From Planctomycetota bacterium (lineage in GTDB: Bacteria; Planctomycetota; Phycisphaerae; WQYP01), in assembly GCA_021808485.1 (NCBI GenBank), contig JAKBBN010000007.1, positions 1 through 58,285 of the forward strand: a stretch of DNA of 58,285 nt, written 5' to 3'. A program made the translations under genes and the position numbers. Shown here piece by piece: positions 12,296 through 22,107 of the stretch. How positions within the stretch are numbered: the stretch's first letter is position 1; every line of letters starts with the position of its first letter. The notes below the pieces were generated by a model. That model made no database searches. It saw only the letters and a program-made list of their open reading frames with translations, and had not been told where the DNA came from.

Positions 12296-13384
12296 TTATC
12301 GCTTGCCCATGGCGCCGGCAACTCCGGAATGTGTTATTCTTCCATCAATCATATTCAGACCGGCGGCAAGACCCGGATCGGCGGCGGCCGCAGCGTCCCA
12401 TCCAGCGTGGGCAATTTTCGCTACGTATGGGAAGGTGGCATTGCATAACGCCCATGTGCTGGTACGCCCGACCGCTCCGGGCATATTGGTGACGCAATAA
12501 TGCACCACGCCATCCATAATATAGGTTGGCTGCTGGTGAGTGGTGGGGCGGCTGGTTTCAACGCACCCTCCCTGGTCAATGGCCACATCCACGATAACGC
12601 TGCCCGGTTGCATGCGTTTTAAGTCCGCCGCCGTCACCAACCGCGGCGCCCGATCCCCGGGGATGAGCACCGCGCCCACCACGAGATCCGCTTGGGCAAT
12701 CGCGTCCCGGACGCTGTGAATATCCGAATAGACCGTGGTGGCGTTCGCCGGCATTACATCCGCAAGATAGCGCAGCCTTGGCAGATTAATATCCATTAAA
12801 ATTACTTGTGCCCCCAGTCCGGCGGCCACACGCGCGGCATTCTGCCCTACGACGCCCGCACCCAGAACCACAACCCGCGCCGGCGCCACGCCCGGCACGC
12901 CCCCCAACAGTATGCCACGGCCCATCATCGGCCGTTCCAGATACTTGGCGCCTTCCTGAATGGACATTTTGCCGGCAATTTCACTCATGGGTGTCAGGCA
13001 TGGAAGCTGGCCGGATTTGTCGAGGATGGTTTCATACGCAACAGCCGTAACCCCGGATTTCAGGCACGCCGTCGTTAATTCACGGGCGGCGGCAAAGTGG
13101 AAATAGGTCAGTAGAATCTGTCCGCGCCGCAAAAGCGGATACTCCGCAACCTGCGGTTCCTTTACTTTTACGACCAGTTCCGCCCTCTGCCAGATTTCTT
13201 CCGCATGCGCCACAATTCCGGCTCCGGCGGCCGCATATTGCTCATCCGCAATCCCGCTTCCCAGGCCGGCGCGTGTTTCCACCAGTACGGTGTGGCCGCC
13301 GGCAGTAAGGTGCTCCACGCCGGCGGGAATCATCGCGGCGCGGTATTCATCCGGCTTAATCTCTTTTGGTATGCCAATTATCAT
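12296..13384 (-). CDS. ald: Alanine dehydrogenase
   Basis: 362 residues; NAD-dependent interconversion of alanine with pyruvate and ammonia. N-terminal IGIPKEIKPDEYRAAMIPAG with substrate-binding Arg/Lys, then VVKVKEPQ, LLTYFHFAA, the Rossmann loop VVLGAGVVGQNAA, and VDVAIDQGGCVETSRPTTH. A GTG six bases further upstream (13390) is possible, but ATG 13384 fits the family. No Shine-Dalgarno sequence precedes it; instead a -10-like TATAGT ends 6 nt before the ATG, suggesting a leaderless transcript. The link with nitrogen metabolism fits the nearby NtrC-type and glutamine synthetase genes (inference). Confidence 0.95.
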   Translation of the reverse strand: MIIGIPKEIKPDEYRAAMIPAGVEHLTAGGHTVLVETRAGLGSGIADEQYAAAGAGIVAHAEEIWQRAELVVKVKEPQVAEYPLLRRGQILLTYFHFAAARELTTACLKSGVTAVAYETILDKSGQLPCLTPMSEIAGKMSIQEGAKYLERPMMGRGILLGGVPGVAPARVVVLGAGVVGQNAARVAAGLGAQVILMDINLPRLRYLADVMPANATTVYSDIHSVRDAIAQADLVVGAVLIPGDRAPRLVTAADLKRMQPGSVIVDVAIDQGGCVETSRPTTHQQPTYIMDGVVHYCVTNMPGAVGRTSTWALCNATFPYVAKIAHAGWDAAAAADPGLAAGLNMIDGRITHSGVAGAMGKR

Positions 13385-13390
13385 GTACAC

Positions 13391-13396
13391 ACTATA
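13391..13396 (-). promoter_or_regulatory. Candidate -10 element of ald (leaderless start)
   Basis: TATAGT on the minus strand, followed by GTGTAC and the ATG. Transcription would start at or next to the start codon. The -35 region is poor, so this is a moderate call. Confidence 0.4.
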
Positions 13397-13527
13397 ACGT
13401 GAATTATTTGCTTTGCACGGTTGCCGGCGCGGGAAGTCTCATTCACCTTTCCGTCGCCGAGCCCGGTGTATTGAGGGCCTGTCTTTAGAACTATTAAATA
13501 TCGTTAAGATTGCAATTACCCGCATGG

Positions 13528-13558
13528 TTGTCAGTTGTGCAATTCGATTGACTATAAT
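13528..13558 (+). promoter_or_regulatory. Candidate promoter for the 13636 gene
   Basis: TTGTCA (13528-13533) and a perfect TATAAT (13553-13558), with a long 19-nt spacer. The predicted leader is about 70 nt. Confidence 0.45.
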
Positions 13559-13635
13559 GGTCTTCGCTGCATCCCGTGAAGCCGGCACGGTAGTCCTGGC
13601 GGAATGCAGCGTAACGGGTTTGCGAGCGTTGCTTC

Positions 13636-15978
13636 ATGATCTGGTCTGAAGATAAATGGGCGGGTTTCAGGCGAAATCTGCTTGTTGTGCTTTGGGGTTG
13701 CTCTATTGTCGGCACTGCCTGCCGTGCCGCGGTCGGCAGCGGCGGTTTATACATTCCTCCGGTACCGGTTGGATTGCCGCCACAGCCTGTAAGTCACACG
13801 CCGCCCGCCCATTCGCGGGCGCCCGTAATTCCGTCGAAGATTGATCAAACAGCAGGTGGGCAGACGGCAAAACGGGCCGCGCATGCCGCAACGCCAATCG
13901 CTCGTCAGGCAGGCCGACACTCCATCCAATCGTTTGACTTTCAGGTCGTTTCAACCTCGCATCCGGCGGGGATTTATCATGTCGGTCAAACCGGCGTGGT
14001 AAATCTGCTGATTGTGAATAAAGGCACCGTTCAAGCTACATTGGGCGGCCGCCTGCAGTGGAAAAAAATCGCCCGCCGGAATATGGCGATCCACGCGGTA
14101 TCCACACGCCCCCGCAACAGCGGCTTGCCGGTTGGGCACGGCGGGATTGCAAGCGTAAAAATCAAACCAACGCCGGTCGCGGCGGGGCGGGAACTTAAAA
14201 TTGCACTGCCGGTCAATTTTCGGCATTCGGGTCGCTATGAACTTCAATGGCAATTCCGGCACGCGATCAGGCCCATTTTCGGACCGGTGCTGGCGATTCA
14301 TCCGCCGCATGGCGCCGCCTTGCCCGAGATTGACAGCCAGTGGATTGCGAACGTTCCGGCGGCGTTTTTTCAGCCCCAAAGTGCGGATTGCATACAGGAC
14401 TACATACGTCAAACCGGTATTCGCCGGTTCCTGCTGAATATTGACTTCGGCAAAAAGCCCTCGGCCGATACGGATCGTCGGCCAAGGGAGATTCCCGGCT
14501 TGATCCGCCTGATGCAAACGATTCGTCGCCAGGGCGGGTACACCATCATTCGCTTGAATATTATTGCGGGGGCGGCCGGTGGTGATTTCCCGGCAAAACC
14601 AGCTCTTAAACGCTGGCTGATGGGGAATATTCTGCCGGCGACCGGCGCTGTACAGGCGGTGGTGGTGAATCCGGTCGGGTTTAGCGTCCGCTCGCGCCAC
14701 GAACTGGCCGGGCGGGCGGTGCCATTGGCCGCGGAGCAGCTGCTTTTCCGACGGATAACGGAGATACTGCACTCTTCTGCACCCAATGTGCAGGTTGTGC
14801 GTGAGTTAGAAAATCTGGGCGGTGATGCCTATTGTCCGCTGTCGCCGCATATATTTAATTCGGCTGCTTCCCACGGATCGGGTCCGACGGTCGCAATTAC
14901 CGACGCTCCCAGGTGGTTGGCGTTTATGTACTTGTCCGTACGGTTTCCATCTCCACCCACTCTCTGGGTATTGCCGCAACTACATCATAATTCCACCGCG
15001 GTTATACATTTGCATCGTGGTCGCGTTCGACCAGGCAACCGATTAAGCCCGCTCATGGCTCTGGTTGCGGGGGCAACGGTCGTTCCGGTACACGCGGGAT
15101 TACGCTTTGGCGCGATGGCTGACTTGCTGGGCGGGGCGGTGGCCTTCGCCACTGTTCACTCCCGGCTCCCTCCGGAGATTGCGGTATTCCAGGGCAATGG
15201 CCGGTCGGTAGCCATAGTGGCCGGACTTGGGGCGGGAAGCCTGCACGATGCACTGTGGCGATATTGGACGAAGGAACGGATCAAATGGCGGCGGCGCGGC
15301 CAATTGGCCGGCAACAAATGGCATATTCTCCGGCCCGGCAAGTTTCCTGCAGGTGAAATGACGGTTTACGACCCGGAAGATGTGATGCAGAGCTTTGACG
15401 CTTCCGGCCGGCGACGGCCCACGCCTTTCCCAGGCGAACAACATATTCCGCTTGACTCGCATTTTTATTTCCTCACGGCGACTGCTTCGGCAAGAAATCT
15501 GGTGGCATCATTGCGGACTGCGGAAATACATGGGTATCCGTTGGCGTTTGTCGCCGCTACTTGCAGGCATGAACGCCGTGGTGCTGCCGCGGGATCATTG
15601 CCGGGCGCATCACCGGCGAAGGCGCTTGCCTCGGTTGCCCGCACTGCAAGGGGGACCGGATATTCCGAGGGTGGTAAAACACTGTTGGTTTATGTGAGAA
15701 TAAGAAATGCCGCGGTCGGCCATTTGCGTGGCAGTGTCCGCATTGCCATAGCTGCGAACCACGCCGGGCGAACTTCGGTCTCCGGATTGACGCGGGCCCA
15801 TATTCTCCGGGAACAAATTGACCTTCCCTCCGGTCAGTTTGAACAATGGGTAATGCCGGTCTCCGCAGGCGGCGGGGATACTCAACCGCATCACTTGCGG
15901 CTGCATGTTCACCTGCAAACAAATCGTTTCACGGAGCACGTGCAATTGGTATTGAAGGTGCCCCATCCAATTGACTGA
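13636..15978 (+). CDS. Large exported protein of unknown function with beta-sandwich-like ends
   Basis: 780 residues. An N-terminal hydrophobic segment (NLLVVLWGCSIVGTACRAAV, after Arg residues) looks like a signal peptide, followed by a Pro/Ala-rich linker to about residue 95. Residues about 97-205 resemble an Ig-like/CARDB-type beta domain (YHVGQTGVVNLLIVNKGT). The middle (about 220-560) has alternating hydrophobic strands and helices that could be a degenerate TIM barrel (RRFLLNIDFGKK, YTIIRLNIIAG, AVVVNPVGF, WVLPQL). About residues 670-780 form a second Ig-like domain (LLVYVRIRNAAVGHL). I do not recognise a catalytic motif or named family. Arg and His content is high. It is monocistronic, with no strong ribosome site before ATG 13636. 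Confidence 0.7.
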   Translation: MIWSEDKWAGFRRNLLVVLWGCSIVGTACRAAVGSGGLYIPPVPVGLPPQPVSHTPPAHSRAPVIPSKIDQTAGGQTAKRAAHAATPIARQAGRHSIQSFDFQVVSTSHPAGIYHVGQTGVVNLLIVNKGTVQATLGGRLQWKKIARRNMAIHAVSTRPRNSGLPVGHGGIASVKIKPTPVAAGRELKIALPVNFRHSGRYELQWQFRHAIRPIFGPVLAIHPPHGAALPEIDSQWIANVPAAFFQPQSADCIQDYIRQTGIRRFLLNIDFGKKPSADTDRRPREIPGLIRLMQTIRRQGGYTIIRLNIIAGAAGGDFPAKPALKRWLMGNILPATGAVQAVVVNPVGFSVRSRHELAGRAVPLAAEQLLFRRITEILHSSAPNVQVVRELENLGGDAYCPLSPHIFNSAASHGSGPTVAITDAPRWLAFMYLSVRFPSPPTLWVLPQLHHNSTAVIHLHRGRVRPGNRLSPLMALVAGATVVPVHAGLRFGAMADLLGGAVAFATVHSRLPPEIAVFQGNGRSVAIVAGLGAGSLHDALWRYWTKERIKWRRRGQLAGNKWHILRPGKFPAGEMTVYDPEDVMQSFDASGRRRPTPFPGEQHIPLDSHFYFLTATASARNLVASLRTAEIHGYPLAFVAATCRHERRGAAAGSLPGASPAKALASVARTARGTGYSEGGKTLLVYVRIRNAAVGHLRGSVRIAIAANHAGRTSVSGLTRAHILREQIDLPSGQFEQWVMPVSAGGGDTQPHHLRLHVHLQTNRFTEHVQLVLKVPHPID

Positions 15979-16237
15979 CCGTTGAGGCAGCTGTCGGCAG
16001 CGTGCGATTGCCTACAATTTGGGCTAATGCCGTCGGCGGATTTACGGCACGCCTATAAAGTGTGCATATGCGCAAATCAAAGGAAAGAAAATTTTTCATT
16101 CGGCTGCGGGGCGGCCATTCAATGGTTAATCCCATGCAGGTTAAGAGTAATGGGCTTCCTTGTATATTTTCTTATCGGGCAATCAATATTCGTATTTAAC
16201 AATTATCAAAATGAATATGCCGTTTTTAATTTGCCGG

Positions 16238-16252
16238 CGGCACAGAAATTGC
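16238..16252 (+). promoter_or_regulatory. Sigma-54 promoter upstream of glutamine synthetase
   Basis: CGGCAC-AGAAA-TTGC matches the consensus YTGGCACG-N4-TTGCW closely: the invariant GG (16239-16240) and GC (16251-16252) are separated by exactly 10 nt. The predicted leader is about 295 nt. Fits control by an NtrC-type activator, one of which is encoded at 8852-10207. Confidence 0.55.
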
Positions 16253-16433
16253 GTTTAATCGGCTGCATAATTTGTGTGTTCCGGCTTTCCCGATGAGTCG
16301 GGATGGCTTGTTTGTGGTATTGCGCGGAGGTGATACGGTCTTTTGAAGGGGTTAGGGGATTGACCTTTTTTATGACATTGGGGCAGCCTTTTCCCCATAA
16401 AAAGAACTTTACGATTGCTGGAATTGGCTCTAT

Positions 16434-16463
16434 TTGCTCAAAAATCGTGCTCTCGGTTAGAAT
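16434..16463 (+). promoter_or_regulatory. Second, sigma-70-like promoter of glutamine synthetase
   Basis: TTGCTC, 18-nt spacer, TAGAAT, about 94 nt before the start codon. Dual sigma-70/sigma-54 promoters are well known for glutamine synthetase genes in other bacteria. Confidence 0.45.
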
Positions 16464-16556
16464 ACCCGGCTTTGTTGGCCGGGGATTCAGTTGTTTGTCG
16501 GCCGTTGTATAGGCGGAAACTTAGAAACCACTTTTCTTTTTAGGAGTTCAGTCGTT

Positions 16557-18749
16557 ATGGGTGCATTCACAGCTCGTCGTGCCGCAATCGAGGCGCTTAC
16601 GCAATTTCGCAGTGTTGCTCCGCGGATTAACTTTAAGGAAACACCGATCAGCGCTATCTACGGCAGCAACGTATTTAATGAAGACGTACAGAGACAACGG
16701 CTGCCCAAGCAGATTTTCAAAAAGCTTCAGCAGACCATCAAGCGCGGTGTGGCGATTGATCCGGGAATTGCGGACATTGTGGCCGCCGCGATGCGCGACT
16801 GGGCGGTGGAAAAGGGCGCCACGCACTATACACACCTGTTTTACCCCATGACCGGGCTGACCGCGGAAAAGCACGACAGCTTTGTTTCACCGGAAGGTTG
16901 CAGTGCAATTCTGGAATTTTCCGGCAAGGAACTGGTCAAGGGTGAACCGGATGCCTCGTCATTTCCATCCGGCGGCCTGCGGGCCACGTTTGAGGCACGC
17001 GGCTATACCGCATGGGATCCGACTTCCCCGGCTTATATTCTTGAAAACCCCAATGGGATTACGCTGGTTATCCCGACGGCCTTTGTTTCCTGGACCGGTG
17101 AAGCCCTGGATAAAAAAATACCGCTCCTGCGCTCCATGGAAGCACTGTCCAACCAGGCCATGCGGTTGCTGAAGTTGTTTGGTAACAATACGGCCACTAC
17201 CGTTTTTACCACGGTTGGACCGGAACAGGAATATTTCCTGATTGACCGCAATTTCTATTTTGCACGGCCGGACCTGATCAATTGCGGTCGCACGCTGTTC
17301 GGCGCCAAGCCGCCGAAGGGACAGGAAATGGAAGACCAGTACTTTGGCTCCATACCGGAGCGAGTGCTGGCGTGCATGCTGGAAGCGGAACAGGAACTTT
17401 ACAAACTCGGCGTTCCGGTTAAAACCCGCCACAATGAAGTGGCCCCGGCGCAATATGAAATCGCGCCGATTTTTGAAGATTCCAACCTGGCCCACGACCA
17501 CCAGATGTTGACGATGGAAACGCTGCGCCGCGTGGCTGAAAAATACGGCCTGAGCTGCCTGCTGCATGAAAAGCCCTTCGCCCGTGTGAACGGCTCAGGC
17601 AAGCACAATAACTGGTCGATGTCCACCGATTTGGGTGAAAATTTGCTCAACCCCGGGGACACGCCGCATGAAAATGCGCAGTTTCTGGTGTTCTGCCTGG
17701 CCACAATCCGGGCGGTCAACAAATATGCCACGCTTCTGCGTGTCGCCATTTCGTCCGCCGGCAACGATCATCGCCTTGGCGCCAACGAAGCTCCCCCGGC
17801 CATTATTTCCATTTATCTCGGCGAACAGCTGCAGGATATCATGGATCAAATTGAAGCCGGCGGCGCCAAAAGCACCAAGACCGGCGGCCATATGGAAATC
17901 GGCGTCACCGTGCTGCCCAGGCTGCCGCGCGATGCCGGCGACCGCAACCGCACTTCTCCGTTCGCCTTTACCGGCAACAAGTTTGAGTTCCGTGCGGTGT
18001 CCTCCGGTCAGTCGATTGCGGGTCCCAATACGGTCCTGAACACGATTGTGGCCGAGTCTCTTGACTATATTGCCACCAAACTCGAGGCCGATATCAAGGC
18101 TGGAAAAGACTTCAACAAGTCGGTGCAAAGCCTGCTGGCGGCCCTTATCAAGGAAAATAAGCGGGTTATTTTCAATGGTGACGGCTATACGGAAGAATGG
18201 CACAAGGAAGCCGCCAAGCGCGGTCTGCCCAACCTGAAAACCTCCGTGGAGGCAATTCCGCATCTGATCAGCAAGGAATCCATTGAACTCTTCGGCAAGT
18301 ATAAAGTGCTGAGCGAAAAGGAACTGCACAGCCGCTATGAGATTTACCTGGAGAATTACAAGAAGACGATCACCATTGAAGGCCTGATGACGGCATCCAT
18401 GGCACGCACGATGATTCTACCCGCCGCCATTGCTTATCAGGGTGAAGTTGCGGCGTCCATCACCGCGGCCAAATCCGCGGGATTGAAAGGCAAACCGCTG
18501 GCGGAACAGCAAAAGATTCTTACCGAGCTTGGTTCGGCCATCGCCGGATTTCATCAGGCGATCGATAAGCTGGATAAGATCAATGAACATCATGCCAAAG
18601 GTGATTCGCTGGCGCATGCCAAGTATTCACGCGATGTCGTGATACCCGCGATGAATGCCGTACGTGAAATCGGCGATCAACTGGAGACGATGGTGTCGGA
18701 CAACGCCTGGCCGCTGCCGACCTATCGCGAAATGCTTTTCATCAAATAA
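16557..18749 (+). CDS. glnN: Glutamine synthetase, type III
   Basis: 730 residues, the size of GSIII (GSI is about 470). Makes glutamine from glutamate, ammonia and ATP. GSIII features include the N-terminal block with [17 protein letters not shown], the [12 protein letters not shown] block, and [20 protein letters not shown]. The catalytic region has [44 protein letters not shown] and [16 protein letters not shown]. The frame is open to 16491, but TAGGAG 10 nt before ATG 16557 and family alignment fix the start. Monocistronic, with two promoter candidates upstream and a strong terminator downstream. The sigma-54 promoter points to nitrogen regulation (inference). Confidence 0.96.
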   Translation: MGAFTARRAAIEALTQFRSVAPRINFKETPISAIYGSNVFNEDVQRQRLPKQIFKKLQQTIKRGVAIDPGIADIVAAAMRDWAVEKGATHYTHLFYPMTGLTAEKHDSFVSPEGCSAILEFSGKELVKGEPDASSFPSGGLRATFEARGYTAWDPTSPAYILENPNGITLVIPTAFVSWTGEALDKKIPLLRSMEALSNQAMRLLKLFGNNTATTVFTTVGPEQEYFLIDRNFYFARPDLINCGRTLFGAKPPKGQEMEDQYFGSIPERVLACMLEAEQELYKLGVPVKTRHNEVAPAQYEIAPIFEDSNLAHDHQMLTMETLRRVAEKYGLSCLLHEKPFARVNGSGKHNNWSMSTDLGENLLNPGDTPHENAQFLVFCLATIRAVNKYATLLRVAISSAGNDHRLGANEAPPAIISIYLGEQLQDIMDQIEAGGAKSTKTGGHMEIGVTVLPRLPRDAGDRNRTSPFAFTGNKFEFRAVSSGQSIAGPNTVLNTIVAESLDYIATKLEADIKAGKDFNKSVQSLLAALIKENKRVIFNGDGYTEEWHKEAAKRGLPNLKTSVEAIPHLISKESIELFGKYKVLSEKELHSRYEIYLENYKKTITIEGLMTASMARTMILPAAIAYQGEVAASITAAKSAGLKGKPLAEQQKILTELGSAIAGFHQAIDKLDKINEHHAKGDSLAHAKYSRDVVIPAMNAVREIGDQLETMVSDNAWPLPTYREMLFIK

Positions 18750-18797
18750 AGAATGCGCGGGTGTCCTGATCACCCTGCGATCAATGAACGGCTTTCC

Positions 18798-18832
18798 ATG
18801 GCCGGCCCGGTTTTGCCGGGCCGGCCATTTTC
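18798..18832 (+). terminator. Rho-independent terminator of glutamine synthetase
   Basis: Perfect 13-bp GC-rich stem (18798-18810 with 18816-18828), 5-nt loop, then a short T-run, 48 nt after the stop codon. The best intrinsic terminator in the window. Confidence 0.85.
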
Positions 18833-18916
18833 ATGCGCCGCTGCCGCCTGCAGTAGCCATCTTGGCCTCCGGCGCCGGCCCTGCACCCGGCAGGCTTCAT
18901 TTGCGCACTGTTATCT

Positions 18917-18924
18917 GCTATTCT
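18917..18924 (+). promoter_or_regulatory. Candidate extended -10 promoter, leaderless, for the binding protein
   Basis: TGC-TATTCT (extended -10), then 7 nt to the ATG at 18932. No Shine-Dalgarno sequence is present, so the mRNA may begin at the start codon. Confidence 0.4.
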
Positions 18925-18931
18925 TACATCC

Positions 18932-20620
18932 ATGAAACGGACGCTGCTTTTTCCATCCATCGCGCTGCTCACAGCCGGGCTGGTCTGTTTTTTTTTGTCC
19001 GCTTCAGCGGCAAGTCATCGCGGAGCCATTGTGTTTTGCGAAGCCGGACAGATTCACACCCTGGACCCGCAACACATGACCTGGATGCAGGATATCCGGG
19101 TGGGACTCGGATTATGGGAGGGGCTGGCGCAATACAACCCGTCCACGCTGGAGCCTATGCCCGGCATCGCGCGGAAATGGATCATCTCCCCGGATGGAAA
19201 GACCTATACCTTTTTTCTGCGGCCAAATGCGCGCTGGTCAAACGGAGACCCGGTGACCGCGGCCAATTTCATTTTTTCCTGGCGCCACATGCTCCAGCCA
19301 TCCACGGCTGGCGGGTACATTGCCATGTATTTTCACATTGCCGGTGCGCGTGCCTATTTTTATTCGCTGGTTTCGCACGCCCGGCATCACCTGTTATTCA
19401 GTTCCGTTGGTGTAAAGGCTGTCGGCCGGCATGAACTGGTTGTGCAGCTGACCCGGCCGTGCGGCTACTTTCTGTCATTGATGGCCTTTCCGCCTTTTTT
19501 TCCCCTTGACGCACGATCCATGAAACCATTTCTGGTGCACACCGGAGGGTTTCTGCATTACAACGCCCGATGGACGCGGCCGCCCAATCTTGTCACGGAC
19601 GGTCCGTACCGGCTGGCCGATTGGCGTTTTCATCAATATCTGCTGCTGAAGCCCAACCCATACTATTATGATCGCCGGGCCGTTCGCTGCCGGCGGCTCC
19701 TCGTGGAAAACTATCCTGATGCGCAATCCGCGTTTCTGGCTTACCAGAGCGGCACGCTGAATGTCCTGTCGTTTATCCCCGGAAATTTTGCCCCGACGCT
19801 TCTTAAGCTGCAGTCGGCCGGTAAGCGCCATGATGTGCACTATCGACCGGTTTTCGGTACATGGTTCATGGACATTAACTGCCTGCGCAAACCGCTGAAT
19901 GACCCGCGGGTGCGCATAGCCCTGGACAGGGCGGTGGACAAGAAAGCGATTGTGGAAGATGTATTGCGCCTGCCGGAAAAACCGGTCAACGTGCTGATAC
20001 CGCCGGATTCAATCACCGGATATCACAGCCCGGTGGGACTCTCATACAACCCCCGCCGGGCCAGGCAATTGCTTGCGGAGGCGGGGTTTCCCGGCGGTCG
20101 GGGGCTGCGGCGGTTAAAACTGCTGATCGTGGGCGGAGGCCAAACCACGGAGGCTCGCATTGCTCAGGCTGTGGCCCGCATGTGGCAGAAGAAGCTGGGT
20201 GTGCGGACGCGCATTGTGCAGGAAGAGAGCAAGATTTTTCATGAAGATACGGTCAATCATAATTTTGACCTGGACATCAGCGGCTGGTATGGAGATTACC
20301 GGGATCCGACCACGTGGTTGAATCTGTTTCGCGCATCGAATCCCAACAATCATACCGGCCTGAATTCGCCGGAGTTTGAGGAACTTATGCGGCGGGCTTC
20401 GCACACCGTTGATCCCCAGGCGCGGCTAAACGTGCTGGCCCGGGCGGAAAAGCTGCTTGTATGCAAATTAATGCCGGCCATTCCGTTATACCAGGCCAGC
20501 GACGGCTATATGTACAACCGCAATAAAATCGCCGGAATCCGACCCAATGTGCAGTTGATCACCCTGTTTAAGTACATTCACTGGCGCCGCAGGCCGCTTT
20601 CCGGAGGGTACCGGCCGTGA
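18932..20620 (+). CDS. Peptide ABC transporter substrate-binding protein
   Basis: 562 residues, OppA/DppA family (SBP_bac_5). A signal peptide (KRTLLFPSIALLTAGLVCFF...ASAASH) without a clear lipobox suggests periplasmic rather than lipid-anchored protein. Family features: TLDPQHMTW, LYEGL-like LWEGLAQYNP, GIARKWIISPDGKTYTFFLR, ARWSNGDPVTAANFIFSWR, and near the end YQASDGYMYNRNKIAG. It overlaps the following permease gene by 4 nt (GTGA). Substrate is probably oligopeptides but cannot be fixed from sequence. Confidence 0.92.
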   Translation: MKRTLLFPSIALLTAGLVCFFLSASAASHRGAIVFCEAGQIHTLDPQHMTWMQDIRVGLGLWEGLAQYNPSTLEPMPGIARKWIISPDGKTYTFFLRPNARWSNGDPVTAANFIFSWRHMLQPSTAGGYIAMYFHIAGARAYFYSLVSHARHHLLFSSVGVKAVGRHELVVQLTRPCGYFLSLMAFPPFFPLDARSMKPFLVHTGGFLHYNARWTRPPNLVTDGPYRLADWRFHQYLLLKPNPYYYDRRAVRCRRLLVENYPDAQSAFLAYQSGTLNVLSFIPGNFAPTLLKLQSAGKRHDVHYRPVFGTWFMDINCLRKPLNDPRVRIALDRAVDKKAIVEDVLRLPEKPVNVLIPPDSITGYHSPVGLSYNPRRARQLLAEAGFPGGRGLRRLKLLIVGGGQTTEARIAQAVARMWQKKLGVRTRIVQEESKIFHEDTVNHNFDLDISGWYGDYRDPTTWLNLFRASNPNNHTGLNSPEFEELMRRASHTVDPQARLNVLARAEKLLVCKLMPAIPLYQASDGYMYNRNKIAGIRPNVQLITLFKYIHWRRRPLSGGYRP

Positions 20621-21534
20621 AGGTATTTATTCTCAGGCGGCTTTTGCAGTCCCTGGTGGTGATATTTCTGGTTTACAGTGTCACTTTCTGGCTGCTGATG
20701 GCCACACCCGGCGATCCGTTTTTAGGGCATAAACTTCCGCCTGCCGCCATTCTTGCGGCGCTTAAGGCGCGCTACGGGCTGAACGATCCGGTCCATGCCT
20801 GGCTGGCGTATGCCTGGCGGATTATCGCCCATGGGGATTTGGGGCCCACCATCAGTTATGAAAACTGGACGGTTTTGGATGTTATTCGTTCCACCTTTCC
20901 CGTTTCCATCGCTTTAGGATCGCTTTCCCTGCTCATTGCGCTGTGGCTCGGCGTTGCCGCCGGCCTGGCCGGCGCCATCTTCCGTGGGCAATGGCCGGAC
21001 CTGGCGACCACGGTTTTTTCCCTGCTGGGCATCTCCTTACCGACGTTCGTCATCGGCTCCGCCCTGCTGATGCTGCTGAGCGTGGATTTGATGGTGTTTC
21101 CGTCGGGCGGGTGGGGAACTTTTTCCCAGCTGTTTCTTCCGGCGATTACGCTCGCAATTCCCTATCTGGCATATATCGCCCGGCTTACGCGCGGCAGTGT
21201 GCTGGATACCCTTTCGGCGGATTTCATCCGCACGGCCCGTGCCAAGGGGGTGGGGCGGACCGCCGTGCTTACAAACCATCTGCTGCCCAATGCATCCATC
21301 CCGGTGTTGACCTTTCTTGGACCGGCTACCGCGGGAATTCTGACGGGGTCATTTGTTGTCGAAAAGCTGTTTGCAATTCCCGGTTTAGGCCAGGTTTTCG
21401 TGAACGCCTGTCTGGATAAGGATATTCCGCTGGTGCTGGGAACGGTGCTGGTTTACACAACCCTGCTTGTGTTGCTGAATCTGGCTGTCGATATATTGTG
21501 TGCGGTGGCCGATCCGCGGATTCGCCTGCAATAG
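20617..21534 (+). CDS. Peptide ABC transporter permease, DppB/OppB type
   Basis: 305-residue inner-membrane permease. N-terminal RRLLQSLVVIFLVYSVTFWL is the typical first membrane segment, followed by PGDPF. The EAA loop is seen as RTARAKGVGRTAVLTNHLLPNA, and GSFVVEKLFAIPGLGQVFVNA is diagnostic. GTG start at 20617 overlaps the upstream stop. The second permease (DppC) and the two ATPases (DppD/F) are absent: the next gene is on the opposite strand. Either they are encoded elsewhere or the transporter is incomplete. Confidence 0.93.
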   Translation: MKVFILRRLLQSLVVIFLVYSVTFWLLMATPGDPFLGHKLPPAAILAALKARYGLNDPVHAWLAYAWRIIAHGDLGPTISYENWTVLDVIRSTFPVSIALGSLSLLIALWLGVAAGLAGAIFRGQWPDLATTVFSLLGISLPTFVIGSALLMLLSVDLMVFPSGGWGTFSQLFLPAITLAIPYLAYIARLTRGSVLDTLSADFIRTARAKGVGRTAVLTNHLLPNASIPVLTFLGPATAGILTGSFVVEKLFAIPGLGQVFVNACLDKDIPLVLGTVLVYTTLLVLLNLAVDILCAVADPRIRLQ

Positions 21535-21559
21535 CTGTCCGCGGGGCCGCCGCCCGGGT

Positions 21560-22024
21560 TTATATTTCCTTAAGTGCGGAAAGCACTTCCTCGTAATGCC
21601 CGCCAACCTTCACCTTGGAAAATATCCGCGCAATACGGCCTTGGGCGTCAATGATGAAGGTGGAACGCTCGATGCCCATGTATTTGCGGCCATACATGGA
21701 TTTTTCAACCCATACGCCGTACTGTTCCGCAACGGAATGGGTCACATCCGCCAGCAGTGGGAACGGCAGGCTGAATTTCCGGATGAACTTGGCGTGACTG
21801 CCTGCATTATCAGGACTGATACCGACGACAACCGCGCCGGCTCGTTCGATGGCCGCGATACCATCGCGAAAGCTGCACGCTTCTTTGGTGCATCCGGGCG
21901 TGTCATCCTTGGGGTAAAAGTAAAGAACAACCTTTTTCCCAAAAAAGTCCTTTAACGCGATTTCGCCGCCGCCGGATGCGGGCAGCGAGAACGCCGGTGC
22001 CGGGTCCAATAAGTTAAGCGCCAT
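21560..22024 (-). CDS. bcp: Thiol peroxidase, BCP/PrxQ family
   Basis: 154-residue peroxiredoxin reducing hydrogen peroxide and organic peroxides in the cytoplasm. YFYPKDDTPGCTKEACSFRD contains peroxidatic C45 and resolving C50, the PrxQ spacing. GISPDNAGSHAKFIRKF and ERSTFIIDAQGRI are typical downstream segments. GAAAGG lies 8 nt before the ATG. Convergent with the permease gene, 25 nt apart. Confidence 0.94.
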   Translation of the reverse strand: MALNLLDPAPAFSLPASGGGEIALKDFFGKKVVLYFYPKDDTPGCTKEACSFRDGIAAIERAGAVVVGISPDNAGSHAKFIRKFSLPFPLLADVTHSVAEQYGVWVEKSMYGRKYMGIERSTFIIDAQGRIARIFSKVKVGGHYEEVLSALKEI

Positions 22025-22107
22025 GCCGTGCCTTTCGCAGCGTTAATTGGAAAATCCGCGGCCAACCGCCGCTTCGCCGGAATGATAGGCGGGCCGGCAG
22101 GGGTAAA

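Larger units (their letters stand above)
15979..16556. other. Long regulatory region upstream of glutamine synthetase
   Basis: 578 bp without a credible gene, more AT-rich than its surroundings. It holds a near-palindrome TGTGCATATGCGCA (16061-16074), which could be an activator site, a sigma-54 promoter (16238-16252), a small hairpin TCCCGA/TCGGGA (16288-16303) and a sigma-70-like promoter (16434-16463), all listed or discussed separately. Confidence 0.5.

Noticed and set aside
15982..16296. Possible 104-residue gene before glutamine synthetase
   Set aside because: No ribosome site or family features, and it contains the sigma-54 promoter sequence; more likely regulatory DNA.
18655..19434. 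259-codon frame across the end of glutamine synthetase and start of the binding protein
   Set aside because: It runs through the strong terminator and overlaps two certain genes in other frames.
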